DNA of 26,416 nt from Alphaproteobacteria bacterium (GCA_002401545.1 NVTJ01000028.1:1-26416); one strand, 5' to 3'; shown: positions 6,217 through 14,309, counted from the first letter of the stretch. Notes: generated from the sequence alone by a model not told the origin. Program-made: numbers and translations.

Positions 6217-7941
6217 ATGACTATAGGTTCCGAGCTATTACTAACCACCGCCCATACTGCCGCCACAGGCAGCGATGGAATCACTGCGTCCGTTGGCAAG
6301 GTCAAGCCGCAAGCCACTGACAATATCCCGGCTGAAAACAGATCCCATGATTTCAGCATTCTTCTGGCCCGGATAACAGGCATACAATCTTCCGGTGAAC
6401 AACTATCAGACATCCCGGCCATAATTACCCAACAGGAAAAGGCAGCTCCGGCCATTGTCAGTGAACAGGAAATGGTTCCTGAAATAATTCAGGAGGCCGA
6501 GGATCCGGAAATAATTCCTGAAACCGGAAATCAGTCTGAATATGAAAATAGTGCCGAAAACATCATTTCAGAACCCATTCTGGCAGGTGCGTCCCTATCA
6601 TTCCCCCAGATAGCTGAAGCTGAAGTTACCCCTGTGCCATACTCTCAGATCCCCGTTGAACAGACGGTAACCGTAATGGATATAACCACCGCCGCAAAAG
6701 TCGCACAAGAGAAAAATACGCCCGGCAAACCAATTGACGAAAAAACCCTGCCCCATACTGAACCGATCCGGAAGACAGCCTCCCCCGTCGGAAAAGCACC
6801 TGAACAGATAGTGCAGAGCCAAAATATTCAGGAGACCCCGCTGAAAGTGACAGACGGGCAAAATGTCAGCACCACCCGCCCGGCAACGCCCGGACCGGCG
6901 GTTCAGAATATTACACGCACAGACACGGCAACAACACCCCCGCCGGAAAGCACAGATAAATCTGCAGCAGCCGATATTTCTCTGGATGTGGCCGAAATCC
7001 GTCACCCCCTCTCACCAGCAATTGAGGGACAAGATCCGCCTGGATTTGAAAGACCTGTACCTCAAACCACTATCCTGGGGCAATCCGCTGCGGCTATACC
7101 GCAGGATGTGACCCAAGTACCTGCCGCTGTTGACAAGGCACCTGCTATCGCTGCTGAAATGCCCCCGCAACAGGCTGCTGCAACAATTCAGCCTGCACTT
7201 CACAAAGACGTTAACAACAGCAAAGCCAGCAAAGATTCAAGCACAAAAAAAATCGGCAAAGAAAATTATGTCGCCACAGCAAGCGGGACAAAACCTGCGA
7301 CAACAATGCAAAATAATATTGCCACGGCTGGCCCTGAGCATCCGATGTCACCCAAAATTCCATTTTTGGCCGAACCGCTCCAGAGCATATCCGGCGCAGA
7401 AGGCACAGGTCGCGGCAACCTGATCCCTGCCACAGGATTACTTGCCGTACAGGAAGTAGGCCCCAACAGCCTGCAGACCGCCAGTCTCTCGCCCCCCAAA
7501 CCACCGCTGCCCTCTGTTAACCCACAAATGGTTACAAAACAAATCAGCATGGCCATTGCCAAACAGGCCGCCAATGGTCAGGAAAGCTTTAAAATAAGTC
7601 TCAAACCTGCACATCTTGGCCAGGTGGATATCCGGATGGACTTTCAGGCCGATGGGAAAATAATCGCCACCGTTACCGTAGAAAATGAACGCACCCTGAC
7701 GCTGCTGCAAAAAGATCAGGGATCGCTGGAAAAGGCTCTGGGAAATGCTGGCTTTGATGCCGGGGGCAACAACCTGAATTTCAGCCTGAAACAGCAACAG
7801 CACCAAGGTCATTCCGAATTCTCTGACAATAAATCAGCCGACGGGGAAAGTGACGATATGTCCTTTCCACCAGCCAGCATGATAAACCGCCAGCAAATGA
7901 AAATGGCCTATTCGGATAATCTTCTGGATATAAATATATAA
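6217..7941 (+). CDS. fliK: Flagellar hook-length control protein FliK
   Basis: FliK measures the hook and switches the export gate from hook to filament substrates. The protein (574 residues from the ATG at 6217) has a long low-complexity middle rich in Pro, Thr, Ala, Gln and Glu, followed by the Flg_hook C-terminal domain at about residues 445-545: KISLKPAHLGQVDIRMDFQ, then IIATVTVENERTLTLLQKD, ending in a Gln/His-rich tail. The L-x-P-x-xLG-x-V-x-I pattern is diagnostic. A GTG at 6193 would add MFIKIREI; I prefer 6217 because GGGA lies 5-6 bases ahead and the GTG lies only about 10 bases after the predicted sigma-54 transcription start. flgD follows after 13 bases. The gene order fliK-flgD-flgE is common in this class. 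Confidence 0.88.
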   Translation: MTIGSELLLTTAHTAATGSDGITASVGKVKPQATDNIPAENRSHDFSILLARITGIQSSGEQLSDIPAIITQQEKAAPAIVSEQEMVPEIIQEAEDPEIIPETGNQSEYENSAENIISEPILAGASLSFPQIAEAEVTPVPYSQIPVEQTVTVMDITTAAKVAQEKNTPGKPIDEKTLPHTEPIRKTASPVGKAPEQIVQSQNIQETPLKVTDGQNVSTTRPATPGPAVQNITRTDTATTPPPESTDKSAAADISLDVAEIRHPLSPAIEGQDPPGFERPVPQTTILGQSAAAIPQDVTQVPAAVDKAPAIAAEMPPQQAAATIQPALHKDVNNSKASKDSSTKKIGKENYVATASGTKPATTMQNNIATAGPEHPMSPKIPFLAEPLQSISGAEGTGRGNLIPATGLLAVQEVGPNSLQTASLSPPKPPLPSVNPQMVTKQISMAIAKQAANGQESFKISLKPAHLGQVDIRMDFQADGKIIATVTVENERTLTLLQKDQGSLEKALGNAGFDAGGNNLNFSLKQQQHQGHSEFSDNKSADGESDDMSFPPASMINRQQMKMAYSDNLLDINI

Positions 7942-7954
7942 CCAAGGACATATA

Positions 7955-8620
7955 ATGGAAATCAATAGCGCAACAGCAAATGCCACAAGTGCCGCCGACC
8001 AAAGCCAGAGCAAACTGGCTCAGGATTTCGACCAGTTTCTGGTATTGCTGACGACACAGTTACAGTTTCAGGATCCGCTGGACCCTCTGGATTCCAATCA
8101 GTTCACCGATCAACTGGTTTCCTTTACCCAGGTAGAGCAATCTATCACCACCAATAAAAACCTTGAACAGTTGATCAGTCAGACAAAGAACGCCGCCATG
8201 TCCAATGCGGTTGGCTTTCTCGGTACCGAAGTTACCATCGAAACGGACCGGGCCGGATTAAGGAATGGCACGGCCAAATGGGAATATGGTCTGGAGACAA
8301 ATGCCGACGAGGTAAAACTGACCGTACAGGATACCACCGGCGAGATTATCTTTGAAGGCACCGGCGATAATAAGGCCGGACTGCATGATTTTATCTGGAA
8401 TGCCCCGGCAGATACGCCGGACGGGATTTATCAACTGACTATTTCCGCGACTACAGCCAGCGGAACCGAGGTACAGGCCGCCATATTCTCCAAGGGAACC
8501 GTTGAAGCCATTGAAATCCTGAATGGTGACGTGCATTTATCCGTCAACGGAATTTTAACAGAGGCCAGTAACATTCAGGCCGTCAAACAAATCATACCTG
8601 TCGCAGAAGTCGCCAGTTAA
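7955..8620 (+). CDS. flgD: Flagellar hook-capping protein FlgD
   Basis: FlgD forms the scaffold cap under which hook subunits polymerise. The N-terminus has the conserved core: DFDQFLVLLTTQLQFQDPL followed by DPLDSNQFTDQLVSFTQVEQ (residues about 25-65), then NKNLEQLISQ and a segment around AVGFLGTEVTIETD. The remaining residues form the FlgD Ig/Tudor-like region, including NAPADTPDGIYQLTISA near residue 150. The 221-residue length is typical. AAGGA precedes the ATG at 7955 by 6-7 bases. It is the middle gene of the fliK-flgD-flgE operon; the 76 bases to flgE contain a perfect 7-bp hairpin. Confidence 0.95.
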   Translation: MEINSATANATSAADQSQSKLAQDFDQFLVLLTTQLQFQDPLDPLDSNQFTDQLVSFTQVEQSITTNKNLEQLISQTKNAAMSNAVGFLGTEVTIETDRAGLRNGTAKWEYGLETNADEVKLTVQDTTGEIIFEGTGDNKAGLHDFIWNAPADTPDGIYQLTISATTASGTEVQAAIFSKGTVEAIEILNGDVHLSVNGILTEASNIQAVKQIIPVAEVAS

Positions 8621-8657
8621 GTCGCGTAAAACGCTCTCAATAAATAAATATTAACAC

Positions 8658-8676
8658 ACCGGCACCAGATGCCGGT
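8658..8676 (+). other. Intercistronic hairpin just ahead of the flgE ribosome site
   Basis: ACCGGCA (8658-8664) and TGCCGGT (8670-8676) form a perfect 7-bp stem with the loop CCAGA. No T-run follows, so it is not an intrinsic terminator. It sits 7 bases before the strong ribosome site AAGGAG (8684-8689). A likely role is a 5' stabiliser or processing boundary raising flgE expression over flgD; that is inferred. Confidence 0.55.
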
Positions 8677-8696
8677 AAACAACAAGGAGTAATGAC

Positions 8697-10079
8697 ATGA
8701 GTCTTTTCGCATCACTGGCGTCCGGCGTATCCGGATTGGGGGCTTTCAGTTCCGCGCTCGGTATGATTTCAGATAATATCGCCAACCTGAACACGGTAGG
8801 CTATAAAGAAACCCGGGCAAAATTTTCCACATTGGTCACCGAAACACGTTCCACAGCCACTTTTTCACCGGGCGGTGTTCAGGCAATACCACAAAGCCTC
8901 ATCAGTCGGCAGGGATTGCTGCAATCTTCTACCTCAGCCACAGACCTCAGTATCGACGGCGCAGGTTTCTTCGTCGTATCAACCCGGGGAGAACCGGTGA
9001 ATCAGGACTCGGAAATCAGTTTCACCCGGGCGGGATCATTCACACCCAATGCGGATGGTTTCCTGAAAAACACCGCCGGATTTTTCCTCATGGGCGTCCC
9101 CCTTGACAGTAGCGGCAATGCCCCAACCAATCTGGTTCTGACAGAATTGCAACCGATTAATGTATCAAACCTGACCAGTACCGCTGAAGCGACAACAAAT
9201 GTAGCAATCCGGGCCAACCTGCAATCATCACAGCCGCTGAGTGCTGCCATTACCGGCGCAACCTATACCGCCGCGACCGTTGCCGGATCCATGTCAGGCT
9301 ATGCTGCCGATATCGCTGCCGGGGTCATACCACCGGTGAATGGGGTGCAGCCGGATTTCCAGACAAATATACAGGTTTTTGATGCTCTGGGTGGTATTCA
9401 TACAGTAACGCTTGCTGCCCTGAGACAAGCGGACAATCTGTGGAATATCGAAGTGTATGTTGATCCTCCGGGTGAAGTCACCTCCGGCCTTGCCGGTACT
9501 GGACAGATTAACACCGGACAGCTTGCCTTTAACGGGGACGGTACCATTGATATTACCGGCACCAGCGCCAGCCTGTTAAACCCGATCACTGTCAACTGGA
9601 CCGGCGGGGCCTCTGCAAGCAACCTTACCTTTGATCTGGGTTCCAATGGACTGAGTGATGGGATGACACAGTTCGCTGGCAACTCAACCATCATTTCATC
9701 TTCGGTCGATGGCGCAACATTTGGTAACGTGGTCGGCGTTTCCATCGATAAGGAAGGCGTTGTCAGCGCATTGTTCAGCAATGGCCTGGCCAAACGGGTA
9801 TCCCAGATACCGCTGTCCACCTTCCAGAACCCGGATGGCCTGACCAGACGGCAGGGCAATACCTATACCGTATCCGATCAATCGGGCACGCTGAACCTTA
9901 AACTTGCCGGATTCGGCGGTGCCGGATTTGTCGCGCCATCAACGCTTGAGGCCTCAACCGTTGACCTTGCGGCTGAATTTACCAGCCTGATTACTGTGCA
10001 GAGAGCCTTTTCTGCCAACACCAAAGTCATCATAACAGTTGATGAGATGCTGAGTGAATTGAACAACGTAAAACGTTAA
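8697..10079 (+). CDS. flgE: Flagellar hook protein FlgE
   Basis: FlgE polymerises outside the cell to form the hook. The N-terminus has the rod/hook signature (LASGVSGLGAFSSALGMISD, then NIANLNTVGYKETRAKF). SIDGAGFFVVST near residue 85 is the flagellar basal-body/hook motif, and the C-terminus (ASTVDLAAEFTSLITVQRAF, then SANTKVIITVDEML) is the conserved D0 helix. The middle, about residues 150-350, is variable and Ser/Thr/Gly-rich, as expected for the exposed domains. Its length of 460 separates it from FlgG (about 260) and FlgF (about 245). A strong AAGGAG lies 7 bases before the ATG. It closes the operon; a strong terminator starts 20 bases after the stop codon. Confidence 0.93.
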   Translation: MSLFASLASGVSGLGAFSSALGMISDNIANLNTVGYKETRAKFSTLVTETRSTATFSPGGVQAIPQSLISRQGLLQSSTSATDLSIDGAGFFVVSTRGEPVNQDSEISFTRAGSFTPNADGFLKNTAGFFLMGVPLDSSGNAPTNLVLTELQPINVSNLTSTAEATTNVAIRANLQSSQPLSAAITGATYTAATVAGSMSGYAADIAAGVIPPVNGVQPDFQTNIQVFDALGGIHTVTLAALRQADNLWNIEVYVDPPGEVTSGLAGTGQINTGQLAFNGDGTIDITGTSASLLNPITVNWTGGASASNLTFDLGSNGLSDGMTQFAGNSTIISSSVDGATFGNVVGVSIDKEGVVSALFSNGLAKRVSQIPLSTFQNPDGLTRRQGNTYTVSDQSGTLNLKLAGFGGAGFVAPSTLEASTVDLAAEFTSLITVQRAFSANTKVIITVDEMLSELNNVKR

Positions 10080-10098
10080 TAAATCAAATACTTAACCG

Positions 10099-10129
10099 TT
10101 AAGCCGCTTGTATTACACAAGCGGCTTAA
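10099..10129 (+). terminator. Intrinsic terminator after flgE
   Basis: TTAAGCCGCTTGT (10099-10111) pairs perfectly with ACAAGCGGCTTAA (10117-10129) around the 5-base loop ATTAC, a 13-bp stem. It is followed by CCTGTTTTC, a short T-run. It ends the fliK-flgD-flgE unit. Confidence 0.85.
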
Positions 10130-10177
10130 CCTGTTTTCATCCCCCGGAAAACAATTAAATAAAAATTTAATCAATAT

Positions 10178-10193
10178 TTTATTACTCATTAAC
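10178..10193 (+). promoter_or_regulatory. CtrA-like site upstream of sciP
   Basis: TTTA-TTACTCA-TTAAC matches the CtrA consensus TTAA-N7-TTAAC except at one position. It lies about 80 bases before the sciP start. The region is AT-rich, so a chance match is possible. A sigma-70-like pair (TTGTGA at 10221-10226, TGTAAA 17 bases later) lies between the site and the gene. Confidence 0.4.
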
Positions 10194-10271
10194 CGCGTTC
10201 ATTAGGCTTTTTTTAAAGGCTTGTGACTATTCTTGTGGCCATGTGTAAATGTTACCGGAGATTAGTATATA

Positions 10272-10571
10272 ATGAGTAGATTGCAAAATATGTCAGCCGC
10301 ACCTGTTCTGGGGCCGACAGGAGAGCCGCTGACCTTGGCTGATCTCCCGCCGACCAATACCAAACGCTGGGTGATACGGCGCAAGGCCGAAGTTGTTGCT
10401 GCCGTCAGAGGGGGGCTGCTGTCACTGGAGGATGCCTGTGAGAGATATACGCTGTCCGTTGAAGAATTTCTGTCCTGGCAGCGGGCTATTGATAAAGACG
10501 GTCTTCTGGGGCTAAGGGTAACCCGCATTCAGGATTACCGGGAAATTTCATCCCAAAGGTTTAACAATTGA
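10272..10571 (+). CDS. sciP: SciP, small inhibitor of CtrA (DUF1153 family)
   Basis: SciP is a small helix-turn-helix protein. In Caulobacter it blocks CtrA-activated transcription in swarmer cells and acts on flagellar and cell-cycle promoters. The 99-residue product shows the strongly conserved family core: GPTGEPLTLADLPP, then KRWVIRRKAEVVAAVRGGLL, SLEDACERYTLSVEEFLSWQ and the closing VTRIQDYR. It is slightly longer than the Caulobacter protein (about 93). GGAG at 10257-10260 is 11 bases from the ATG, rather far. It is monocistronic: the flgE terminator lies before it and a 20-bp stem terminator after it. Its place between the late hook operon and the early fliF operon fits a role in timing the two sets. 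Confidence 0.93.
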   Translation: MSRLQNMSAAPVLGPTGEPLTLADLPPTNTKRWVIRRKAEVVAAVRGGLLSLEDACERYTLSVEEFLSWQRAIDKDGLLGLRVTRIQDYREISSQRFNN

Positions 10572-10597
10572 TCCTGCCTGTCGTCTGAAATTGAAAT

Positions 10598-10644
10598 AAA
10601 AACGTTAACCATAAGAAGAAGTGATTCTTATGGTTAACGTTTTT
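10598..10644 (+). terminator. Strong intrinsic terminator after sciP
   Basis: AAAAACGTTAACCATAAGAA (10598-10617) is perfectly complementary to 10625-10644 around the 7-base loop GAAGTGA, giving a 20-bp stem followed by two more T. The A-tract on the left and T-tract on the right make it work in both directions. Each arm contains a TTAAC half-site, which may be incidental. Confidence 0.85.
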
Positions 10645-10773
10645 TTATCGGCTAAAAATCATCAATTTTTGCCAATACCCACTACATATAGTATATTTTT
10701 TTAAAGACGCCCCTATTATGGACGCCTTGGAAACCCTCATTTTTTTAACTGTCAACATAAATTTCACGCTTGC

Positions 10774-10790
10774 TAGGCAAAAATTGCCTA
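10774..10790. promoter_or_regulatory. Palindrome TAGGCAA-AAA-TTGCCTA upstream of fliF
   Basis: A perfect 7-bp inverted repeat with a 3-base centre. Its core GGCAA-N3-TTGCC is identical in the arms to the palindrome at 5821-5833 upstream of flgK. It sits 4 bases ahead of the first CtrA-like site. It is a good candidate for a dimeric regulator's operator; FlbD is a possible ligand. Confidence 0.55.
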
Positions 10791-10793
10791 CCA

Positions 10794-10825
10794 TTAACGT
10801 CTTGTTTACTTAATAATTGGTAAAC
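10794..10825 (+). promoter_or_regulatory. Tandem CtrA-like sites upstream of fliF
   Basis: Two adjacent matches to TTAA-N7-TTAAC: TTAA-CGTCTTG-TTTAC (10794-10809) and TTAA-TAATTGG-TAAAC (10810-10825), each with one mismatch in the second half and spaced 16 bases apart. The site lies about 95 bases before the fliF start. Early flagellar operons in CtrA-containing Alphaproteobacteria often have such sites over the -35 region. Confidence 0.5.
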
Positions 10826-10920
10826 TTAAGGTAACGTTGAATCAATTCCCTGTAGTGCAGGAGACAACGTCCAAAAATATTAAGTTGCATTGTTATAAAA
10901 GTATATGAGGAAACCGTGTC

Positions 10921-12621
10921 GTGAATGGCTTAGCAGAATTTTTCAGAACATTGGGTCCCGCACGACTGGCCGCCATGGCCACAGTGGCGGCAATTACAAT
11001 AGGATTTTTCATTTTCCTGTCAATCCGCCTGTCAACGCCAAATATGGCCCTGTTATTCAGCGGCCTTGATTTGTCAGATTCCTCCAAAATAGTCCAAAGT
11101 CTCGAAGCTCAGGCTATTCCCTACAAACTGGTTGGAGATGGCAGCACTATTCTGGTTCCCGACAATCAGGTCAGCCGAATCCGTATATCTGTTGCTGAGC
11201 AAGGCCTGGCGCGGGGTGGCTCGCTGGGATATGAAATTTTTGACCGGGGAGATTCTCTAGGCGCCACCAGTTTTGTTCAGAATATCAATCGTCTGCGCGC
11301 CCTGGAAGGGGAACTGGCCCGGACTATTCAGGCTATTGAAAATGTGAGCAGCGCCCGTATTCATCTGGTGTTGCCCCAGCGACGCCTGTTCAATAATGAG
11401 ACCCGGCAGGCCACGGCAAGTATATTTATAAAAACATCCTCAAACCGCCTGTCACGCAATCAGATCATGGCCATTCAAAATCTGGTGTCGTCTGCGGTGC
11501 CGGACCTGCAGCCCGAACGAATTTCCATTGTGGACCAAAAAGGCTCCCTGCTGGCCCGCGGGTCATCAGAAGATACCACCTCCCTGCTGGCGCTGTCCCT
11601 GGAAGAAAAGAAGATTTCCATGGAAAACCGCCTGCGGGGTCAGATTGAAACATTATTGGAAAAAACCGTGGGCCTTGGGAAGGTCAGGGCGGAAGTCAGT
11701 GCTGAACTTGATCTGAACCGCATCACCAGCAATTCAGAAATATATGACCCCGATACTCAGGTAATTTTATCGGAATCCAGTAAGGAAATAATCAAAAACA
11801 GCCGTGAAAATGCTGAAGAAAAAACGGTTTCCGTCAATAACAACCTGCCGGATCAGGACCCGGATGCAAATGAAGATCCAGCCATTAAAAACCAGTCCAG
11901 CGACAGTACCACAGAAACAACAACCAATTACCTGAACTCCAAAACTATCCGGACCCAAATTCACGAAGCAGGCACCATCAAGAAAGTTACCGTTGCCGTG
12001 CTTGTTGACGGTACTTATCAGGATGCCGGTGAGGACAATCCACCGGTTTACCAGCCACGCACCGAGGAAGACCTGACAAAACTGGAAGAACTGGTTAAAT
12101 CCACCATTGGCTATGACGAAGACCGTGGCGATTCGGTACAGATCATCAATATGAAATTTGCCACAATTGATTACGGTGAAGAAGCCGTCGAAGAAGGCCT
12201 GTTTGATTTCAGCAAGGCCGATATCATGCGCTTCATCGAATTGGGCGGCCTGATGTTAATCGGTATATTGGTTATCTTCTTTGCTCTGCGGCCTTTAATC
12301 AAATTCCTCACGTCACCACCCACGACTTATGTGCCACAAACGGCGGCACTGGAGGGGGGGGCGCAGGCGCAATTACCGCCGGGGGAGCAGCAGGCTCTGG
12401 CCGCGCCGGAAACCGGCCCCCAAATCACCCTGGTTGATGATCAGGGAAAAAACCTGTCTTCCCGTCAGGTAGCCCAACAGGAAGGCGGCATTGAATCCGC
12501 CATCGATGTGGCCGCGGTAGAAGGCAAAATACAAGCCACCGCCCTGAAGAAAGTCGGGGAACTGGTTGAACGACATCCGGAAGAATCCGCAGCTGTCGTC
12601 AGAGGTTGGTTATACGGATAA
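10921..12621 (+). CDS. fliF: Flagellar MS-ring protein FliF
   Basis: FliF builds the MS-ring in the inner membrane, the platform for the rod, the switch and the export gate. It has a first membrane helix at about residues 16-36, the ring-building motifs (ALLFSGLDLSDSSKIV, YEIFDRGDSLGATSFVQ, NRLRALEGELARTIQAIENV and ARIHLVLPQRRLF), a variable acidic periplasmic stretch near 290-340, a second membrane helix at about 438-460 and a C-terminal cytoplasmic tail that binds FliG. The 566-residue length is typical. The start is GTG at 10921 with GAGGAAA 7-10 bases ahead; the GTG at 10916 is followed at once by a stop. It is the first gene of the long early operon; fliG starts 6 bases after its stop. 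Confidence 0.95.
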   Translation: MNGLAEFFRTLGPARLAAMATVAAITIGFFIFLSIRLSTPNMALLFSGLDLSDSSKIVQSLEAQAIPYKLVGDGSTILVPDNQVSRIRISVAEQGLARGGSLGYEIFDRGDSLGATSFVQNINRLRALEGELARTIQAIENVSSARIHLVLPQRRLFNNETRQATASIFIKTSSNRLSRNQIMAIQNLVSSAVPDLQPERISIVDQKGSLLARGSSEDTTSLLALSLEEKKISMENRLRGQIETLLEKTVGLGKVRAEVSAELDLNRITSNSEIYDPDTQVILSESSKEIIKNSRENAEEKTVSVNNNLPDQDPDANEDPAIKNQSSDSTTETTTNYLNSKTIRTQIHEAGTIKKVTVAVLVDGTYQDAGEDNPPVYQPRTEEDLTKLEELVKSTIGYDEDRGDSVQIINMKFATIDYGEEAVEEGLFDFSKADIMRFIELGGLMLIGILVIFFALRPLIKFLTSPPTTYVPQTAALEGGAQAQLPPGEQQALAAPETGPQITLVDDQGKNLSSRQVAQQEGGIESAIDVAAVEGKIQATALKKVGELVERHPEESAAVVRGWLYG

Positions 12622-12627
12622 TATGAA

Positions 12628-13650
12628 ATGAATGCTGGAAAAATATCCCGAACATCGGATTTGTCGAGTCCGGATAAGGCTGCGGCTCTTATGCTGGCGC
12701 TGGGCGAAGAAAATGGGGCCATAATCTGGAATCTTCTGGGCGATGAAGAAGTTAAGGAACTGTCCCTTGCCATAGCGTCTCTGGGCGCGGTTGATTCCAA
12801 AGTGATTGAAGATTTATTCCTTGATTTTGCCAATGGCGTGTCCTCGGTCGGCTCCCTTACCGGGAATTTTGACAATACGGAACGCTTGCTGGCCAAAATG
12901 CTGTCCGGTGACAGGGTTAATCAGATCATGGAAGAAATCCGCGGTCCTGCGGGGCGCACCATGTGGGACAAATTGGGCAATGTGAATGAAGTGGTTCTGG
13001 CCACATATCTCAAGAATGAATATCCCCAGACAGTATCTGTGGTGCTGTCCAAAATCAAACCCGAACATGCTGCCTCGGTATTAAGTGTGCTGCCGGACGA
13101 ATTTTCCATGGAAGTCGTACAGAGAATGTTGCGGATGGAGCCGGTTCAGAAAGATATTCTGGACAAGGTGGAGCAGACGCTACGCACTGAATTTATGAAT
13201 AATCTGGCCAAGACCAGCCGCAAGGACAGCCATGAAACCATTGCCGAAATTTTCAACTATCTTGACCGGGCGGCGGAAACCCGCTTCCTGACCGCGCTGG
13301 AAGACAGGAACCGGGAAAGTGCCGAAAAGGTCCGGGCGCTGATGTTCACCTTTGAGGATTTACAAAATCTGGATGCCACCGGTGTCCAGACCCTGCTGAG
13401 AGGAATCGACAAGGACCGGCTTGGTCTGGCCATGAAAGGCTCTTCTGATAAAATCCGTGATCTGTTCTTCAGCAATATGTCAGAACGCGCCGCCAAAATC
13501 CTGAAAGAGGATATGGAGGCCATGGGTCCGGTGCGCCTGAAAGATGTGGACGAAGCCCAGATGGAAATTGTCAATGTGGCCAAAGACCTGGCCGATAGCG
13601 GTGAAATTGTGCTCAATGATTCAAAGAGCGAAGACGAATTAATTTATTAG
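12628..13650 (+). CDS. fliG: Flagellar motor switch protein FliG
   Basis: FliG is the rotor ring subunit that touches the stator and, with FliM and FliN, sets rotation direction. The 340-residue protein has the expected three parts: the N-terminal domain (SSPDKAAALMLALGEENGA, then DEEVKELSLAIASLG), the middle domain (KNEYPQTVSVVLSKIKPEHA, then SVLPDEFSMEVVQRML) and the C-terminal domain (MFTFEDLQNLDATGVQTLLR, then FSNMSERAAKILKEDMEAMG), which carries the charged torque helix. It follows fliF by 6 bases with only a weak ribosome site, so translational coupling is likely. Confidence 0.95.
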   Translation: MNAGKISRTSDLSSPDKAAALMLALGEENGAIIWNLLGDEEVKELSLAIASLGAVDSKVIEDLFLDFANGVSSVGSLTGNFDNTERLLAKMLSGDRVNQIMEEIRGPAGRTMWDKLGNVNEVVLATYLKNEYPQTVSVVLSKIKPEHAASVLSVLPDEFSMEVVQRMLRMEPVQKDILDKVEQTLRTEFMNNLAKTSRKDSHETIAEIFNYLDRAAETRFLTALEDRNRESAEKVRALMFTFEDLQNLDATGVQTLLRGIDKDRLGLAMKGSSDKIRDLFFSNMSERAAKILKEDMEAMGPVRLKDVDEAQMEIVNVAKDLADSGEIVLNDSKSEDELIY

Positions 13651-13670
13651 CAACAAGGATTAAGCTTGTC

Positions 13671-14309
13671 ATGGATGCAAGTAAATTTACCTTTGACGAT
13701 GATTTTGAAAATAGTTTCAGCCAGAACAGGCTGCAGGAGACCGCCTTTGCAGAAGGCCGTGAGGCAGGCCGCGCCGAAGCCCTTGACAGTCTGGAACAAA
13801 ATTGTGAAAATCTGACCCGGAATATTCTCACCGCCGCACAAAATCTCGGCGAGCGTCAGGACGAACAGGTTGCCCTGATGCATAAGGAAGCTGCGAAACT
13901 GGCCTTCACCATTATGGAAAAACTGGCCCCTGCCGCAGTTGAGAAAACACCCTTGGCGGAGATTGAACTTTTGGTCAATCAATGTTTGGAAAACAGCCCG
14001 CTGGAACCCCGGCTTGTGATCCGGGTGGATGAGGCTATCCTGCCGGGCCTGCAAGACAAGCTGGAAAAAATGCAACAGTCCTGTGGCTATCCCGGGCAAG
14101 TCATTCTGATCAGTGAGACAATGACCCATATCAGTGATTGCCGGGTTGAATGGGCGAACGGCGGTGTGGAACGGGATTTCAACAGCCTGATGAACACCAT
14201 AAAAAATACAGTTCAGAATTTTATTGATGCGCCGGAAACGGAAAATACCTCTGCAACCAGTCAAATTGACCCGGACGCAGGCACTATATCGGAGACCATA
14301 ACAACCTGA
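13671..14309 (+). CDS. fliH: Flagellar export regulator FliH-like protein
   Basis: FliH binds and restrains the FliI ATPase and links it to FliN and the export gate. Sequence conservation in the family is low. Here the evidence is the size (212 residues), the G-x-x-x-G-like helix FAEGREAGRAEALDSLEQN near residue 25, the mid-protein helix LAFTIMEKLAP, and the C-terminal half (PRLVIRVDEAILPGLQDKLE and later ISDCRVEWANGGVERDFNSL), which matches the V-type ATPase E-subunit-like domain of FliH. The position between fliG and fliN supports this. AAGGA lies ahead of the ATG. The final 25 residues are polar and variable. Confidence 0.8.
   Translation: MDASKFTFDDDFENSFSQNRLQETAFAEGREAGRAEALDSLEQNCENLTRNILTAAQNLGERQDEQVALMHKEAAKLAFTIMEKLAPAAVEKTPLAEIELLVNQCLENSPLEPRLVIRVDEAILPGLQDKLEKMQQSCGYPGQVILISETMTHISDCRVEWANGGVERDFNSLMNTIKNTVQNFIDAPETENTSATSQIDPDAGTISETITT

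Larger units (their letters stand above)
10645..10920 (+). promoter_or_regulatory. Control region of the fliF operon
   Basis: This AT-rich leader holds no gene. It has a palindrome TAGGCAA-AAA-TTGCCTA (10774-10790), two CtrA-like sites in series (10794-10809 and 10810-10825), and an inverted repeat GTTTAC-N10-GTAAAC (10804-10825) overlapping both. Further upstream, GACGCC occurs twice, 15 bases apart (near 10707 and 10722). The ribosome site GAGGAAA lies at 10907-10913. In Caulobacter the fliF promoter is activated by CtrA and repressed by FlbD, and this layout is compatible with that. Confidence 0.6.

Noticed and set aside
6132..6320. 62-codon plus-strand frame starting before fliK
   Set aside because: It begins upstream of the predicted sigma-54 transcription start, overlaps fliK in another frame and has no recognisable sequence.
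7211..7812. Overlapping minus-strand frames of about 100-124 codons
   Set aside because: They are antisense to the conserved fliK C-terminal region and show composition typical of reversed coding sequence.
10598..10644. Long inverted repeat as an insertion-sequence end or CRISPR-like repeat
   Set aside because: It is a single stem-loop with a 7-base loop and a T-tract right after sciP, which is what an intrinsic terminator looks like; no transposase or second copy is present.
10774..10790. Possible sigma-54 promoter at the fliF palindrome
   Set aside because: GG and GC are only 8 bases apart here; 10 are required. The palindrome is better read as an operator.
12465..12896. 143-codon minus-strand frame
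   Set aside because: It spans the antisense of the fliF end and fliG start, two firmly identified genes, with no support of its own.
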